From Aeromicrobium sp. Root472D3 (lineage in GTDB: Bacteria > Actinomycetota > Actinomycetes > Propionibacteriales > Nocardioidaceae), in assembly GCF_001426485.1 (NCBI RefSeq), contig NZ_LMET01000001.1, positions 119,466 through 183,465 on the forward strand: a stretch of 64,000 nt of DNA, written 5' to 3'. The position numbers were made by a program, and so were the translations under genes. Below, piece after piece: positions 1 to 8,146 of the stretch; position 1 is the first letter of the stretch, and each line of letters begins with the position of its first letter. Under the pieces are notes generated by a model. The model saw only the letters and a program-made list of their open reading frames with translations. It searched no databases and had not been told where the DNA came from.

Positions 1-5
1 ACGCC

Positions 6-485
6 ATGAGCGACCGGACCCTGCTGGACGAGCTGGAGGAGCAGGAGCGCACCCTCGTGCTCGACTCGTTCGACGAGACCGACGCGTGGGAGCTCGGCTC
101 GGCGCTGCGCCAGGCCGCGGTCGCCCAGGGGCTGCCGGTCGCGATCTCGGTGCGCCGCAACGGCCAGCGGCTGTTCCACACCGCCCTGCCGGGCGCCTCG
201 GCCGACAACGACGACTGGCTCGAGCGCAAGTGCGCCGTCGTCGACCGCTACGGACGGTCGTCGCTGCGCGTGGGCGAGCAGTTCCGCGTGGCCGGCCGGA
301 GCTTCGACGCGGACTCCCGGCTCGACACGTCACGGTTCGCGGCGCACGGCGGGGCGTTCCCGATCATCGTGCGCGGCACGGGCTGCGTCGGCACCGTCGC
401 GGTCTCGGGGCTGCCACAGCGGGACGACCACCGGCTCGTCGTCGAGACGTTGCGTGCGTTCGTCGTCACACGCCGAGCGAGATGA
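6..485 (+). CDS. UPF0303 / heme-degrading-domain (HbpS/GlcG-like) protein
   Basis: A 159-residue cytosolic protein of the UPF0303 family, which shares the small alpha/beta fold of GlcG and HbpS proteins. The biochemical role of the family is not settled. What I see are the family blocks: an N-terminal helix rich in E/L, a central LERK-type block with tryptophan near residue 68, and a C-terminal GGAFPI...G.GCVGTV.VSGLPQ..DH block. There is no signal peptide or membrane segment. The ATG at position 6 starts right at the window edge, so a ribosome site cannot be judged. The TGA stop overlaps the first base of the operator upstream of the OhrR-type gene, so the two genes are tightly packed. Confidence 0.85.
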   Translation: MSDRTLLDELEEQERTLVLDSFDETDAWELGSALRQAAVAQGLPVAISVRRNGQRLFHTALPGASADNDDWLERKCAVVDRYGRSSLRVGEQFRVAGRSFDADSRLDTSRFAAHGGAFPIIVRGTGCVGTVAVSGLPQRDDHRLVVETLRAFVVTRRAR

Positions 486-516
486 TTGGTGCACCAATGA
501 TTGGTACACTCGATGC
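485..516 (+). promoter_or_regulatory. OhrR-type operator and leaderless promoter
   Basis: A perfect 14-base palindrome ATTGGTGCACCAAT (485-498) is followed by a second half-site ATTGGTAC (500-507). A TACACT -10 box (505-510) lies six bases before the ATG at 517. The dyad therefore sits over the promoter of the MarR/OhrR-type gene, which suggests autorepression and a leaderless mRNA. I see no good -35 hexamer. Confidence 0.6.
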
Positions 517-978
517 ATGACCGACCGTGATCCCCTCGCCCTCGAGGAGCAGGTGTGCTTCGCGCTCGCCGTGGCCTCCCGCGAGGTCGTGGCGTCCTAC
601 CGCTCCGTCCTCGAGCCGCTCGGGCTGACGCACCCGCAGTACCTCGTGATGCTGGCGCTCTGGCAGCACGACGCGACCGCGTCGGCCGGCCTCTCGGTGT
701 CCGAGCTCAGCGCCCTCCTGCACCTCGACCCGGGCACGTCGTCCCCCCTGGTCAAGCGGCTCGAGGCGGCCGGGCTCGTGTCGCGTCGCCGCTCGCCCCG
801 CGACGAGCGCGTCCTGGTCGTCGAGGTGACGCCCGAGGGGCGGGCCCTGCGCCGCCGCGCCCTCGCCGTGCCGACGACGATGCTGGCCCGCCTCGGCATG
901 TCCGAGGACGACCTCGCCGCGACGAACGACGTCCTGCACCGCATCATCGACGCCGCCCACGAGAGCGTGACCGCATGA
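517..978 (+). CDS. OhrR-type (MarR family) peroxide-sensing repressor
   Basis: A 153-residue winged-helix repressor. It resembles OhrR, a one-cysteine organic-peroxide sensor, more closely than generic MarR proteins: LEEQVCFALAVASRE places the reactive Cys at residue 14, followed by Tyr28 and the THPQYL block. In Bacillus OhrR two tyrosines contact the cysteine; the second is His39 here. The DNA-binding helix and wing (about 65-105) are intact, with the DERVL wing motif. I chose the ATG at 517 over an upstream in-frame ATG at 454 because the operator and -10 box lie between them and family homology begins here. Its last codon overlaps the start of the next gene. No ohr peroxidase gene is nearby, so the regulated target is unknown. 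Confidence 0.85.
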   Translation: MTDRDPLALEEQVCFALAVASREVVASYRSVLEPLGLTHPQYLVMLALWQHDATASAGLSVSELSALLHLDPGTSSPLVKRLEAAGLVSRRRSPRDERVLVVEVTPEGRALRRRALAVPTTMLARLGMSEDDLAATNDVLHRIIDAAHESVTA

Positions 979-1274
979 ACGCGCCGGCCCACTCCGCCGA
1001 GCTCGCGGCCCTGCGCCGCGTCCAGCGCCGCGTCGGCGCGATCGCCTTCTTCGCCGTCGCGATCCACGGCGTGCTCGGACTCATCGTCGTGGCGCACGTC
1101 GTCAAGGGCGAGGGCCGTGACGCCGACGCCGTCCTGCTGCTCGTCATGTCGGCGGTGTTCGCCGTCGTCACCTACGTCGTCGTGCGACTGATCCTCGCCG
1201 CCCGGCTGTGGGCGCCCGGCTGGATCGCCCTGTCAGTCGTCCCGACCGTGATCGGCTTCGTCTGGGTGCTGTGA
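975..1274 (+). CDS. small three-helix membrane protein
   Basis: A 99-residue protein of unrecognised family. A basic amphipathic N-terminus (about 1-19) precedes three hydrophobic segments at about 20-43, 51-74 and 80-99, so it is probably an inner-membrane protein. The ATG overlaps the TGA stop of the OhrR-type gene (ATGA), which implies translational coupling and co-transcription with it. Its last 42 bases overlap, on the opposite strand, the end of the malic enzyme gene. I cannot assign a function; the coupling suggests only that it may belong to the peroxide response. Confidence 0.65.
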   Translation: MNAPAHSAELAALRRVQRRVGAIAFFAVAIHGVLGLIVVAHVVKGEGRDADAVLLLVMSAVFAVVTYVVVRLILAARLWAPGWIALSVVPTVIGFVWVL

Positions 1275-2675
1275 CCCCTTGTCGGCCAGCACGGCGGCGT
1301 CGCGCACGGCGCTCGCCACCTTCTGGTGCACGTCGTGGTGGAAGACGCTGGGGATGATGTAGTTCGCGTTGAGCTCGTCGGACGACACCGAGCCCGCGAC
1401 GGCGTCGGCGGCCGCCAGCAGCACCTCCATGCCGATGCCGTGGCTCTGCGCGTCGAGCAGACCGCGGAAGATGCCGGGGAACGCCAGGACGTTGTTGATC
1501 TGGTTGGGGTAGTCCGAGCGGCCCGTCGCGACGACCGCGGCGTGCTGGCGGGCGATCGCCGGCTCGATCTCGGGGTCGGGGTTGGCCAGCGCGAACACGA
1601 TCGAGCCCGGCGCCATCTTCTCGACGTCCTCGGCGGTGATCAGGTTGGGGGCGCTGACGCCGATGAACACGTCGGCGCCCGGCAGCGCGTCGCGCAGCGT
1701 GCCGGTGTGCCCGGCGGGATTGGTGTGCTCGGCCGTCCAGACCAGCGACGGGTCGAGGCCCTCGCGCCCGGAGTGGACCACGCCCTGCACGTCGCACACC
1801 GTGACGTCGACGGCGCCCGCGTGCAGCAGCACCTTGAGCACCGCGGTGCCGGCGGCCCCCGCGCCGACCAGCACGATGCGCGCGGCCGGCAGGTCCTTGC
1901 CGACGACCTTGAGCGCGTTGCGCAGTGCCGCGAGCACGACGACAGCGGTGCCGTGCTGGTCGTCGTGGAACACGGGGATGTCGAGCCGCTCGCGCAGCCG
2001 GGCCTCGACCTCGAAGCAGCGGGGTGCCGAGATGTCCTCGAGGTTGATGCCCGCGAAGCCGGGCGAGATCGCCGCGACGGTCTCGACGATCTGGTCGACG
2101 TCCTGCGTGTCGAGCACGATCGGCCAGGCGTCGATGTCGGCGAAGCTCTTGAACAGGGCCGCCTTGCCCTCCATGACCGGCAGCGCCGCGTGCGGCCCGA
2201 TGTTGCCGAGGCCCAGCACGGCGGAGCCGTCGCTGACGACCGCGACGCTGTTGCGCTTGACCGTCAGACGGCGCGCGTCCTCCTTGTCGGCCACGATCGC
2301 CTGGCAGATGCGCGCGACGCCGGGCGTGTAGATCATCGAGAGGTCGTCGCGGTTGCGCAGGGGGTGCTTCGTGGCGGTCTCGATGACGCCGCCGAGGTGC
2401 ATCAGGAAGGTGCGGTCGGAGACCTTGAGGACGTCGACGTCGCCGACGGCCTTGAGCGCGTCGACGATGATCGCGGCGTGGTCGGTGTCGGACGCCGCAC
2501 ACGTGAGGTCGATGCGCAGGTGGTCGGCGCCGGACGCCGCGACGTCGAGTGCCGTGACGATGCCGCCGGCCCTCTCGACCGTCGTGGTCAGGTCGCTGAC
2601 GGCCGAGCCGCCGGACGGCACCTCGAGCCGGATCGTGATGGAGTACGAGATGCTGGGCGCGGTCGAAGGTTTCAC
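1233..2675 (-). CDS. NAD(P)-dependent malic enzyme with N-terminal ACT domain
   Basis: A 480-residue oxidative malate decarboxylase (malate to pyruvate plus CO2 with reduction of NAD(P)+), cytosolic. An ACT-like regulatory domain (about 8-85) precedes the malic N-domain with YTPGV (Tyr117) and MEGKAALFK (Lys171), and metal-binding NLED (213-214) and FHDD (238-239). The Rossmann fold has GAGAAG at 271-276. All catalytic residues are present. The start is a GTG supported by TAAGAT six bases upstream, so the mRNA is probably leaderless. The 3' end overlaps the convergent small membrane-protein gene by 42 bases. Cofactor preference cannot be read from sequence alone. Confidence 0.92.
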   Translation of the reverse strand: MKPSTAPSISYSITIRLEVPSGGSAVSDLTTTVERAGGIVTALDVAASGADHLRIDLTCAASDTDHAAIIVDALKAVGDVDVLKVSDRTFLMHLGGVIETATKHPLRNRDDLSMIYTPGVARICQAIVADKEDARRLTVKRNSVAVVSDGSAVLGLGNIGPHAALPVMEGKAALFKSFADIDAWPIVLDTQDVDQIVETVAAISPGFAGINLEDISAPRCFEVEARLRERLDIPVFHDDQHGTAVVVLAALRNALKVVGKDLPAARIVLVGAGAAGTAVLKVLLHAGAVDVTVCDVQGVVHSGREGLDPSLVWTAEHTNPAGHTGTLRDALPGADVFIGVSAPNLITAEDVEKMAPGSIVFALANPDPEIEPAIARQHAAVVATGRSDYPNQINNVLAFPGIFRGLLDAQSHGIGMEVLLAAADAVAGSVSSDELNANYIIPSVFHHDVHQKVASAVRDAAVLADKGSQHPDEADHGRDD

Positions 2676-2687
2676 CTCACCATCTTA
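2676..2687 (-). promoter_or_regulatory. leaderless promoter of the malic enzyme gene
   Basis: On the minus strand TAAGAT (2687-2682) is followed by six bases and then the GTG start at 2675. No Shine-Dalgarno at normal spacing is present, which fits a leaderless transcript. Confidence 0.55.
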
Positions 2688-2743
2688 AAGACGAGGCTTC
2701 CCTCATGTTTGTTCGGGACCCCCTGCCCGACCGTTCTCGCGAG

Positions 2744-2749
2744 TAGAGT
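2744..2749 (+). promoter_or_regulatory. -10 box of vdh
   Basis: TAGAGT lies about 85 bases upstream of the vdh GTG, giving a 5' leader of roughly 78 bases. The leader holds purine-rich GAGAGAGAG just before the start. The 158-base gap to the divergent malic enzyme gene holds nothing else I recognise. Confidence 0.4.
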
Positions 2750-2833
2750 CGGCCGCGAGCCGCCACACCCCGCGGCCCACCCGTTGGAGGAGCCCACCAC
2801 CGCCCCTCCGCCACATCGAGAGAGAGCACCACC

Positions 2834-3931
2834 GTGACCGATCCCAGCACCCCGCCCAGCACTCCCGCGCCGTCCGCGTTCGGCAGCCACCACGAGCAGG
2901 TCGTCTTCTGCCACGACGAGGCCACGGGCCTCAAGGCGATCATCGCCATCTACTCCACGGCGCTCGGCCCGGCGCTCGGCGGCACGCGCTTCTACCCGTA
3001 CGCGTCGGAGGCCGACGCCCTGACCGACGTGCTCAACCTGTCGCAGGGCATGGCCTACAAGAACGCGCTGGCCGGTCTCGACCTCGGCGGCGGCAAGGCC
3101 GTCATCATCGGCGACCCGCACACGCTGAAGACCGAGGCCCTGCTGCGGGCCTACGGACGCTTCGTCCAGACGCTGAACGGTCGCTACTTCACGGCGTGCG
3201 ACGTCGGCACCTTCTCGGCCGACATGGACCTGATCGCCCGCGAGAGCAGGTTCGTCACGGGTCGGACGGTCGAGCACGGCGGAGCCGGCGACTCGTCCGT
3301 GCTGACGGCGTTCGGCGTCTACCAGGGCATGCGCGCGTCGGCACAGCACCTGTGGGGTGACACGTCGCTGGCCGGCAAGCGGGTCGGCGTCGCCGGCGTC
3401 GGCAAGGTCGGCCGCCACCTCGTGGGGCACCTCGTCGCCGAGGGCGCCGACGTCGTCGTCACCGACCCCTACGCCCCGGCCGTCTCGGCCCTGCTCGAGA
3501 CGCACCCGGGCGTCCGCAGCGTCGACGACACCGACACCCTGATCCGCGAGCCCCTCGACGTCTACGCCCCGTGCGCGCTCGGCGGCGCCCTCGACGACGC
3601 CTCGATCGAGGTGCTGACGGCGCAGGTCGTGTGCGGTGCGGCGAACAACCAGCTGGCGCACCCCGGCATCGAGAAGCGCCTGCAGGAGCGCGGCATCACG
3701 TACGCGCCCGACTACTGCGTCAACGCCGGTGGCGTCATCCAGGTCGCCGACGAGCTCGAGGGCTTCGACTTCGACCGCGCCAAGCTGCGCGCCACCTCGA
3801 TCTACGACACGACGCTGGGCGTGCTCGAGCACGCGAGGGACGAGGGCATCTCGCCGTCGCTGGCCGCCGACCGCATGGCCGAGCAGCGCATGCGCGACGT
3901 CGGACGTCTGCGCTCGGTCTACCTGCCGTAG
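2834..3931 (+). CDS. vdh: valine (Leu/Phe/Val) dehydrogenase
   Basis: A 365-residue NAD-dependent branched-chain amino acid dehydrogenase that oxidatively deaminates valine (also leucine and isoleucine) to the 2-keto acids, feeding acyl-CoA precursors. Its length matches actinomycete Vdh. The N-terminal substrate domain carries YKNAL with Lys76 and GGGK with catalytic Lys88, twelve residues apart as in leucine dehydrogenase. The Rossmann domain has GVAGVGKVG around 185-193. The GTG start has purine-rich sequence just upstream. Its place beside DUF3073-purM-purF matches the Streptomyces neighbourhood, which supports the name. Transcription ends at the large hairpin 3959-4015. Confidence 0.92.
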   Translation: MTDPSTPPSTPAPSAFGSHHEQVVFCHDEATGLKAIIAIYSTALGPALGGTRFYPYASEADALTDVLNLSQGMAYKNALAGLDLGGGKAVIIGDPHTLKTEALLRAYGRFVQTLNGRYFTACDVGTFSADMDLIARESRFVTGRTVEHGGAGDSSVLTAFGVYQGMRASAQHLWGDTSLAGKRVGVAGVGKVGRHLVGHLVAEGADVVVTDPYAPAVSALLETHPGVRSVDDTDTLIREPLDVYAPCALGGALDDASIEVLTAQVVCGAANNQLAHPGIEKRLQERGITYAPDYCVNAGGVIQVADELEGFDFDRAKLRATSIYDTTLGVLEHARDEGISPSLAADRMAEQRMRDVGRLRSVYLP

Positions 3932-3958
3932 CCCCCGCCGTCCCGACCAGGCCCGCTC

Positions 3959-4015
3959 GGGGCGGTGGCTCGGCGACGTGTCAGCACCCCGGACACGTCG
4001 CCCGCACACCGCCCC
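3959..4015. terminator. two-storey bidirectional terminator hairpin
   Basis: An inner perfect 11-bp stem (GGCGACGTGTC 3972-3982 with 3992-4002, 9-base loop) sits inside an outer perfect 9-bp stem (GGGGCGGTG 3959-3967 with CACCGCCCC 4007-4015). It lies between convergent vdh and the GyrB-like gene. There is no U-run, as usual for actinomycete terminators. Confidence 0.7.
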
Positions 4016-4067
4016 GGCGGGCCGGGGGGCACGGGGGTCGCCCGCGCGAGGAGACGGGCGAGCCCGG

Positions 4068-4673
4068 TCACCGCGTCTCGTCCCGCAGCGTCACCGTCGT
4101 CGGCGAGTCGACGGTCGCCAGCAGCCGCCGCCGCAGCAGGTCGACGTCGACCGCGTCGCCACCGAACACGTCCGGGTCCGGCAGGAAGCGCACCGTCGTG
4201 CCACCGGGTCCCCGTGCCGCCGCGGCCTCGGGACGCCCGTCGGGCAGGCCCCGCACGTAGCGCGCCGACCACGACCCGTCGGAGCGGACGTTGGTGTGCT
4301 CGAGCCACGCGCTCAGCGCCGCCACGACCGACATGCCGCACCGCGGGAGCCCGTCGGGCAGGAGCGGCGCCTCGGGCACGCCGAAGAACCGCAGGTCGCG
4401 CGTCGCCATGACGGGCTTGACGACCCACGTCCCGTCGGCGTCCTGACGCGTGTCGGTGCCCCGTCCGTCGTCGACGACCGACACCGACCGGTCGGCGTGC
4501 AGCACGACGTCGATCGTGCGCGTCGTCCCGTCGACGGCCTCGTCGAGCGCATAGGCCAGCACCTCGAGCACCAGGTGCACGGGACCGCCACGGGCGTGTG
4601 CCGCGGCATCGGCCCGGACCCGGGCGAGATGGTCGGCGTCGACCGGCTCACGCCAGTCGTGCGACGTGACCAG
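4068..4673 (-). CDS. stand-alone GyrB/ParE-like GHKL ATPase-domain protein
   Basis: About 170-200 residues matching only the N-terminal ATPase subdomain of GyrB. Visible blocks are HLARVR, LVLEVLAYALDEAVDG (N-box), VVDDGRG (G1), CGMSVVAALSAWLE (G2) and GTTVRFLPDPDVF. The transducer, TOPRIM and C-terminal regions are absent. In the N-box the Mg-binding Asn of GyrB is Tyr, so ATP hydrolysis is doubtful although nucleotide binding may remain. The start is uncertain: the first ATG/GTG/TTG is GTG at 4580, but GyrB-like sequence continues upstream, so I place the start at CTG 4673, next to the DUF3073 stop (4676). Coupling to DUF3073 is likely. Function unknown; a decoy or regulator of gyrase is one possibility. 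Confidence 0.6.
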   Translation of the reverse strand: MVTSHDWREPVDADHLARVRADAAAHARGGPVHLVLEVLAYALDEAVDGTTRTIDVVLHADRSVSVVDDGRGTDTRQDADGTWVVKPVMATRDLRFFGVPEAPLLPDGLPRCGMSVVAALSAWLEHTNVRSDGSWSARYVRGLPDGRPEAAAARGPGGTTVRFLPDPDVFGGDAVDVDLLRRRLLATVDSPTTVTLRDETR

Positions 4674-4675
4674 CC

Positions 4676-4846
4676 TCAGGACGCGGCTGGGTCTTCTCGC
4701 GCGAGGTCGCGGTACTGCTCCGGAATCGGTTCGCCCGATTCGCCGTGGAGCTCTCGCTGCAGGGTGTTGAAGTCTGTGTCCGGAGTCCGGTACTTCAAGT
4801 CGCGCGCAACTTTGGTCTGTTTGGCTTTCGCACGGCCGCGGCCCAT
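4676..4846 (-). CDS. DUF3073 family small basic protein
   Basis: A 56-residue protein starting MGRGRAKAKQTKVARDLKY and continuing through a YRTPDTDF-type block to an acidic tail ending DPAAS. It matches the DUF3073 family, short proteins found almost only in actinomycetes beside purM/purF and vdh. The N-terminal third is strongly basic, so nucleic-acid or ribosome contact is plausible but unproven. The ATG at 4846 has GAGGGGG about 13 bases upstream, and GACTAT (-10-like) lies further up. Codon use is less GC-rich than in the neighbours (AAA, GAA, TTG, ATT), perhaps reflecting constraint or strong expression. The GyrB-like gene follows at once. Confidence 0.85.
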   Translation of the reverse strand: MGRGRAKAKQTKVARDLKYRTPDTDFNTLQRELHGESGEPIPEQYRDLAREDPAAS

Positions 4847-4971
4847 AAGGCTCGACCCCCTCGCAGAGAAATAGTCAGTTTGTCGTGCTGGCCAGCCTAC
4901 CGGGAGTACGCAACAGATGTGTCACCGACCCCCGCGCGACACGAGAAATAAACCAGCGCGATGCGCAGCGG

Positions 4972-6033
4972 TCAGGCGTGGGCGCCCGTCAGCGTGACGG
5001 TGCCGCCGTCGCCGTGCACGCCGGCGCCCTGCACGTCGCCCGCGATCCACGCGTCGACGCCGTGCTCGGCCAGGAGGCGCAGGGCCGCGTCGGCGGCATC
5101 GGCGGCCACGAGGGCGACCATGCCGACGCCCATGTTGAGCGCGAGGTCGAGGTCGGCCTGCGCGACCGAGCCGAGCTCGCCGACCAGGCCGAAGACCGGC
5201 TGGGGCGACCACGTGGACCGGTCGACCCGCACCGAGACGTCCGGGGGCACGACGCGCTCGAGGTTGGCGGCGAGCCCACCACCCGTGATGTGCGACATCG
5301 CGTGCACCTCGACCTGCTTGACCAGGGCGAGGCACGGGAGCGTGTAGAGCTGGGTCGGCGTGAGCAGCTGCTCGCCCAGCGTCGTGCCGAACTCGGGCAC
5401 GTCGCGGTCGAGCTCCCACCCCGCCTGGGTGAAGAAGACGTGGCGCACCAGCGAGAAGCCGTTGGAGTGCAGGCCGCTCGAGCGCATCGCGATCACGACG
5501 TCGCCCGGCCGCACCAGCTCGGCACCGATCAGCTCGTCGGCCTCGACGACGCCCGTCGTGGAGCCGGCGATGTCGTACTCGTCGACGCCCAGCAGCCCGG
5601 GGTGCTCGGCGGTCTCGCCGCCCAGCAGCGCCGTGCCCGACTCGGCGCACGCCTGGGCGATGCCCTTGACGATGTCGGCGATCCGCTCGGGCACGACCTT
5701 GCCGCACGCGATGTAGTCGGTCATGAACAGCGGCTCGGCGCCGCACACGACCAAATCGTCGACCAGCATGCCGACGAGGTCGAACCCGATCGTGTCGTGA
5801 CGGTCCATGCGCTGCGCGATCTGCACCTTGGTGCCGACGCCGTCGGCCGACGTGGCCAGGTAGGGCTTGCGGTACGTCTTCAGCGCCGAGGCGTCGAACA
5901 GGCCCGCGAAGCCGCCGATGCCGCCGACGACCTCGGGGCGGCGGGCCTTGTCGACCCACTCCTTCATGAGCTCGACGGCGCGGTCGCCCTCCTCGATCGA
6001 GACGCCCGCGGAGGCGTAGGACGTGCCGCTCAC
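4972..6033 (-). CDS. purM: phosphoribosylformylglycinamidine cyclo-ligase (AIR synthetase)
   Basis: A 353-residue cytosolic ATP-dependent enzyme converting FGAM to AIR, the fifth step of purine synthesis. Family marks include YASAGVSIEEGDRAV at the N-terminus, the glycine-rich VGGIGGFAGLF, ATSADGVGTK, GFDLVGMLVDD, LLGGETAEHPG and the late HITGGGLAANL loop. Length is normal. The GTG start overlaps the TGA stop of purF (GTGA, 6030-6033), so the two are translationally coupled in one operon; I rejected the long in-frame extension upstream because it only reads antisense through purF. The 125 bases downstream to DUF3073 show no strong hairpin. Confidence 0.96.
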   Translation of the reverse strand: MSGTSYASAGVSIEEGDRAVELMKEWVDKARRPEVVGGIGGFAGLFDASALKTYRKPYLATSADGVGTKVQIAQRMDRHDTIGFDLVGMLVDDLVVCGAEPLFMTDYIACGKVVPERIADIVKGIAQACAESGTALLGGETAEHPGLLGVDEYDIAGSTTGVVEADELIGAELVRPGDVVIAMRSSGLHSNGFSLVRHVFFTQAGWELDRDVPEFGTTLGEQLLTPTQLYTLPCLALVKQVEVHAMSHITGGGLAANLERVVPPDVSVRVDRSTWSPQPVFGLVGELGSVAQADLDLALNMGVGMVALVAADAADAALRLLAEHGVDAWIAGDVQGAGVHGDGGTVTLTGAHA

Positions 6034-7523
6034 TGGATGACCTCGAGCGGGAGCTGGTCCTGGACCTCGAGGAGGTGCTTGCCGATCACGTCGTCCTCCG
6101 GGAGCGCCACGGGGTAGATGCCGTCGAAGCACGCCCGGCACAGGTTGTCCTTGGGGATGTTGGTCGCCTCGACGAGCTGGTCGAGCGTCACGTACGCCAG
6201 CGAGTCGGCGCCGATCGAGCGGCAGATCTCGTCGACCGAGATGCCGTTGGCGATCAGCTCGGCCCGCGAGGCGAAGTCGATGCCGTAGAAGCACGGCCAC
6301 TTGACCGGCGGCGACGAGATGCGCACGTGCACCTCGGCCGCGCCGAACTCGCGCAGCATCCGCACGAGGGCGCGCTGCGTGTTGCCGCGCACGATCGAGT
6401 CGTCGACGACCACCAGACGCTTGCCCGCGATGACGTCGCGCAGGGGGTTGAGCTTGAGCCGGATGCCGAGCTGGCGCAGGGTCTGCGACGGCTGGATGAA
6501 CGTGCGTCCGACGTACGAGTTCTTGACCAGGCCGTGGCCGAACGGGATGCCCGACTCCTCGGCGTAGCCGATCGCGGCCGGCGTGCCCGACTCGGGGACG
6601 GGGATCACGAGGTCGGCCTCGACGGGGAACTCGCGGGCCAGGCGGCGTCCGATCTCGGAGCGCACCGAGAAGACGCGCTGGTCGGCGATCGTCGTGTCGG
6701 GACGGGCGAGGTAGACGTACTCGAAGACGCAGCCCTTGGGCTCGGGCTTGGCGAAGTGCTCGGTGCGCAGGCCGTCCTCGTCGATCGCGATGAACTCGCC
6801 GGGCTGGATCTCGCGGATGAACGAGGCGCCGACGATGTCGAGCGCCGCGGTCTCGCTCGCGACGACCCACCCGCGCTCGAGACGTCCGAGCACCAGGGGG
6901 CGGATGCCCTGCGGGTCGCGGGCGGCGTAGAGCGTGCCCTCGTCCATGAAGACCAGCGAGAACGCGCCGCGCAGCTGCGGCAGCACCTCGAGCGCGGCCT
7001 CCTCGACCGAGCGGTCGGGGTACGACGCGAGCAGCGACGCCATGACCGCGGTGTCGGACGTCGCGGTCTCGCCCCGGCCGGACCCCTGCCCCGCCTCGGC
7101 CTCGCGGGCCGCGAGCAGATCGGTCAGCTCGGCGGTGTTGGTGAGGTTGCCGTTGTGCCCGAGGGCGACCGAGCCGGCCGCCGTGGGGCGGAACGTCGGC
7201 TGGGCGTTGTGCCACACGCTCGACCCGGTCGTGGAGTAGCGCGCGTGGCCGATCGCGATCTCGCCCTTGAGCGACTCGAGCGTGGCCTCGTCGAACACCT
7301 GCGACACCAGGCCCATGTCCTTGTAGACGAGGATCTGGCGGCCGTTGCTGACCGCGATGCCGGCCGACTCCTGGCCGCGGTGCTGCAGCGCGTAGAGACC
7401 GAAGTAGGTCAGCTTGGCGACCTCCTCACCGGGGGCCCAGACACCGAAGACACCGCAGGCGTCCTGGGGTCCGGCGTCCTGGGGATCGAGGTCGTGGGTG
7501 AGGCGTCCATCTCCGCGGGGCAC
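6030..7523 (-). CDS. purF: amidophosphoribosyltransferase
   Basis: A 497-residue enzyme for the committed step of purine synthesis (PRPP plus glutamine to phosphoribosylamine). The N-terminal 22 residues form a propeptide ending before catalytic Cys23 in DACGVFG, the Ntn glutaminase nucleophile. The glutaminase half has CRYSTTG-type and GHNGNL motifs; the transferase half has the PRPP loop VVVDDSIVRGNT. Cysteines in KWPCFYG and NLCRACF suit the oxygen-sensitive 4Fe-4S cluster of the Bacillus-type enzyme. The GTG at 7523 is preferred to an upstream ATG at 7598 because the PRGDGRL start is conserved and a promoter with the right spacing lies directly before it. Forms an operon with purM. Confidence 0.96.
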   Translation of the reverse strand: MPRGDGRLTHDLDPQDAGPQDACGVFGVWAPGEEVAKLTYFGLYALQHRGQESAGIAVSNGRQILVYKDMGLVSQVFDEATLESLKGEIAIGHARYSTTGSSVWHNAQPTFRPTAAGSVALGHNGNLTNTAELTDLLAAREAEAGQGSGRGETATSDTAVMASLLASYPDRSVEEAALEVLPQLRGAFSLVFMDEGTLYAARDPQGIRPLVLGRLERGWVVASETAALDIVGASFIREIQPGEFIAIDEDGLRTEHFAKPEPKGCVFEYVYLARPDTTIADQRVFSVRSEIGRRLAREFPVEADLVIPVPESGTPAAIGYAEESGIPFGHGLVKNSYVGRTFIQPSQTLRQLGIRLKLNPLRDVIAGKRLVVVDDSIVRGNTQRALVRMLREFGAAEVHVRISSPPVKWPCFYGIDFASRAELIANGISVDEICRSIGADSLAYVTLDQLVEATNIPKDNLCRACFDGIYPVALPEDDVIGKHLLEVQDQLPLEVIQ

Positions 7524-7559
7524 GGCACCAGTGTAGGGGCGGCGACCGTGGCGGCCCAA
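7524..7559 (-). promoter_or_regulatory. purF promoter (leaderless)
   Basis: On the minus strand TTGGGC (7559-7554), an 18-base spacer and TACACT (7535-7530) are followed by six bases and the GTG at 7523. This is the clearest complete -35/-10 pair in the window. Confidence 0.7.
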
Positions 7560-7611
7560 TCTTTCGGCTGTGACCCGATCGGCCGGACGCGCCCGCACCC
7601 CCGAACGAACC

Positions 7612-7623
7612 TAGGGTGGCGGC
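7612..7623 (+). promoter_or_regulatory. leaderless promoter of the SRPBCC gene
   Basis: TAGGGT (7612-7617) plus six bases (GGCGGC) leads directly to the ATG at 7624. No Shine-Dalgarno is present. Confidence 0.55.
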
Positions 7624-8073
7624 ATGGACTCAGACATCATGACCGTGGAGCGCACGATCTCCGCACCGCCCGAGCAGATCTTCGCCCTCCTGTCCGACGC
7701 CGGCAGGCACCAGGGCTTCGACGGCTCCGGGACGGTGCGCGGCACGCGCGCGGAGTCGCGTCCGCTGACGCTCGGCACGACGTTCGGCATGGCGATGCAC
7801 ATGGGCGTCGGCTACCGCACGTCCAACACCGTGGTCGAGTTCGAGCAGGATCGGCGCATCGCCTGGAAGACCACGGGCCTCAAGGGCCTCGTCGGCGGAC
7901 GCATCTGGCGCTACGAGCTCGAGCCGGTCGAGGGCGGCACGCTCGTCAAGGAGTCGTGGGACGTCTCGCAGGACAAGCAGAAGTTCTTCCTCAAGCGCTC
8001 GAAGATGCCGGCCGCGACCAAGAACGGCATGCGCAGGACCCTCGAGCGGATCGCCGAGGCCGTCGAGCGCTGA
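7624..8073 (+). CDS. SRPBCC (START/polyketide-cyclase-like) family protein
   Basis: A 149-residue protein of the SRPBCC fold, a helix-grip pocket binding hydrophobic ligands. It opens with the typical VERTISAPPEQIFALLSDAGRH strand-helix and continues with alternating strands (IAWKTTG, WRYELEPVEGGTLVKESWD) and a C-terminal helix closing the pocket. No signal or membrane segment. It is preceded by a leaderless promoter and lies 73 bases upstream of an acyl-CoA synthetase on the same strand, so lipid or polyketide-like ligands are possible, but this is only context. No substrate can be named. Confidence 0.8.
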   Translation: MDSDIMTVERTISAPPEQIFALLSDAGRHQGFDGSGTVRGTRAESRPLTLGTTFGMAMHMGVGYRTSNTVVEFEQDRRIAWKTTGLKGLVGGRIWRYELEPVEGGTLVKESWDVSQDKQKFFLKRSKMPAATKNGMRRTLERIAEAVER

Positions 8074-8107
8074 CGTCGACGGCTCCCGGGGCCGGGGCCG
8101 GTGCGGC

Positions 8108-8140
8108 TAGGGTGACGTGACCCACGCCACACCCGAGGAG
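8108..8140 (+). promoter_or_regulatory. -10 box and ribosome site of the acyl-CoA synthetase gene
   Basis: TAGGGT (8108-8113) gives a leader of about 25 bases containing GAGGAG (8135-8140), six bases before the ATG at 8147. This spacing decides the start against an upstream in-frame GTG at 8117. Confidence 0.55.
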
Positions 8141-8146
8141 TGCCGC

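Noticed and set aside
3932-4067. Search for a bldC-type MerR gene beside vdh, as recalled for Streptomyces
   Set aside because: The gap is only 136 bases and filled by the hairpin; no BldC-like frame exists on either strand.
4972-7215. A 747-residue apparent fusion upstream of purM
   Set aside because: The first half reads purF in the wrong frame; real purM begins at the GTG overlapping the purF stop.
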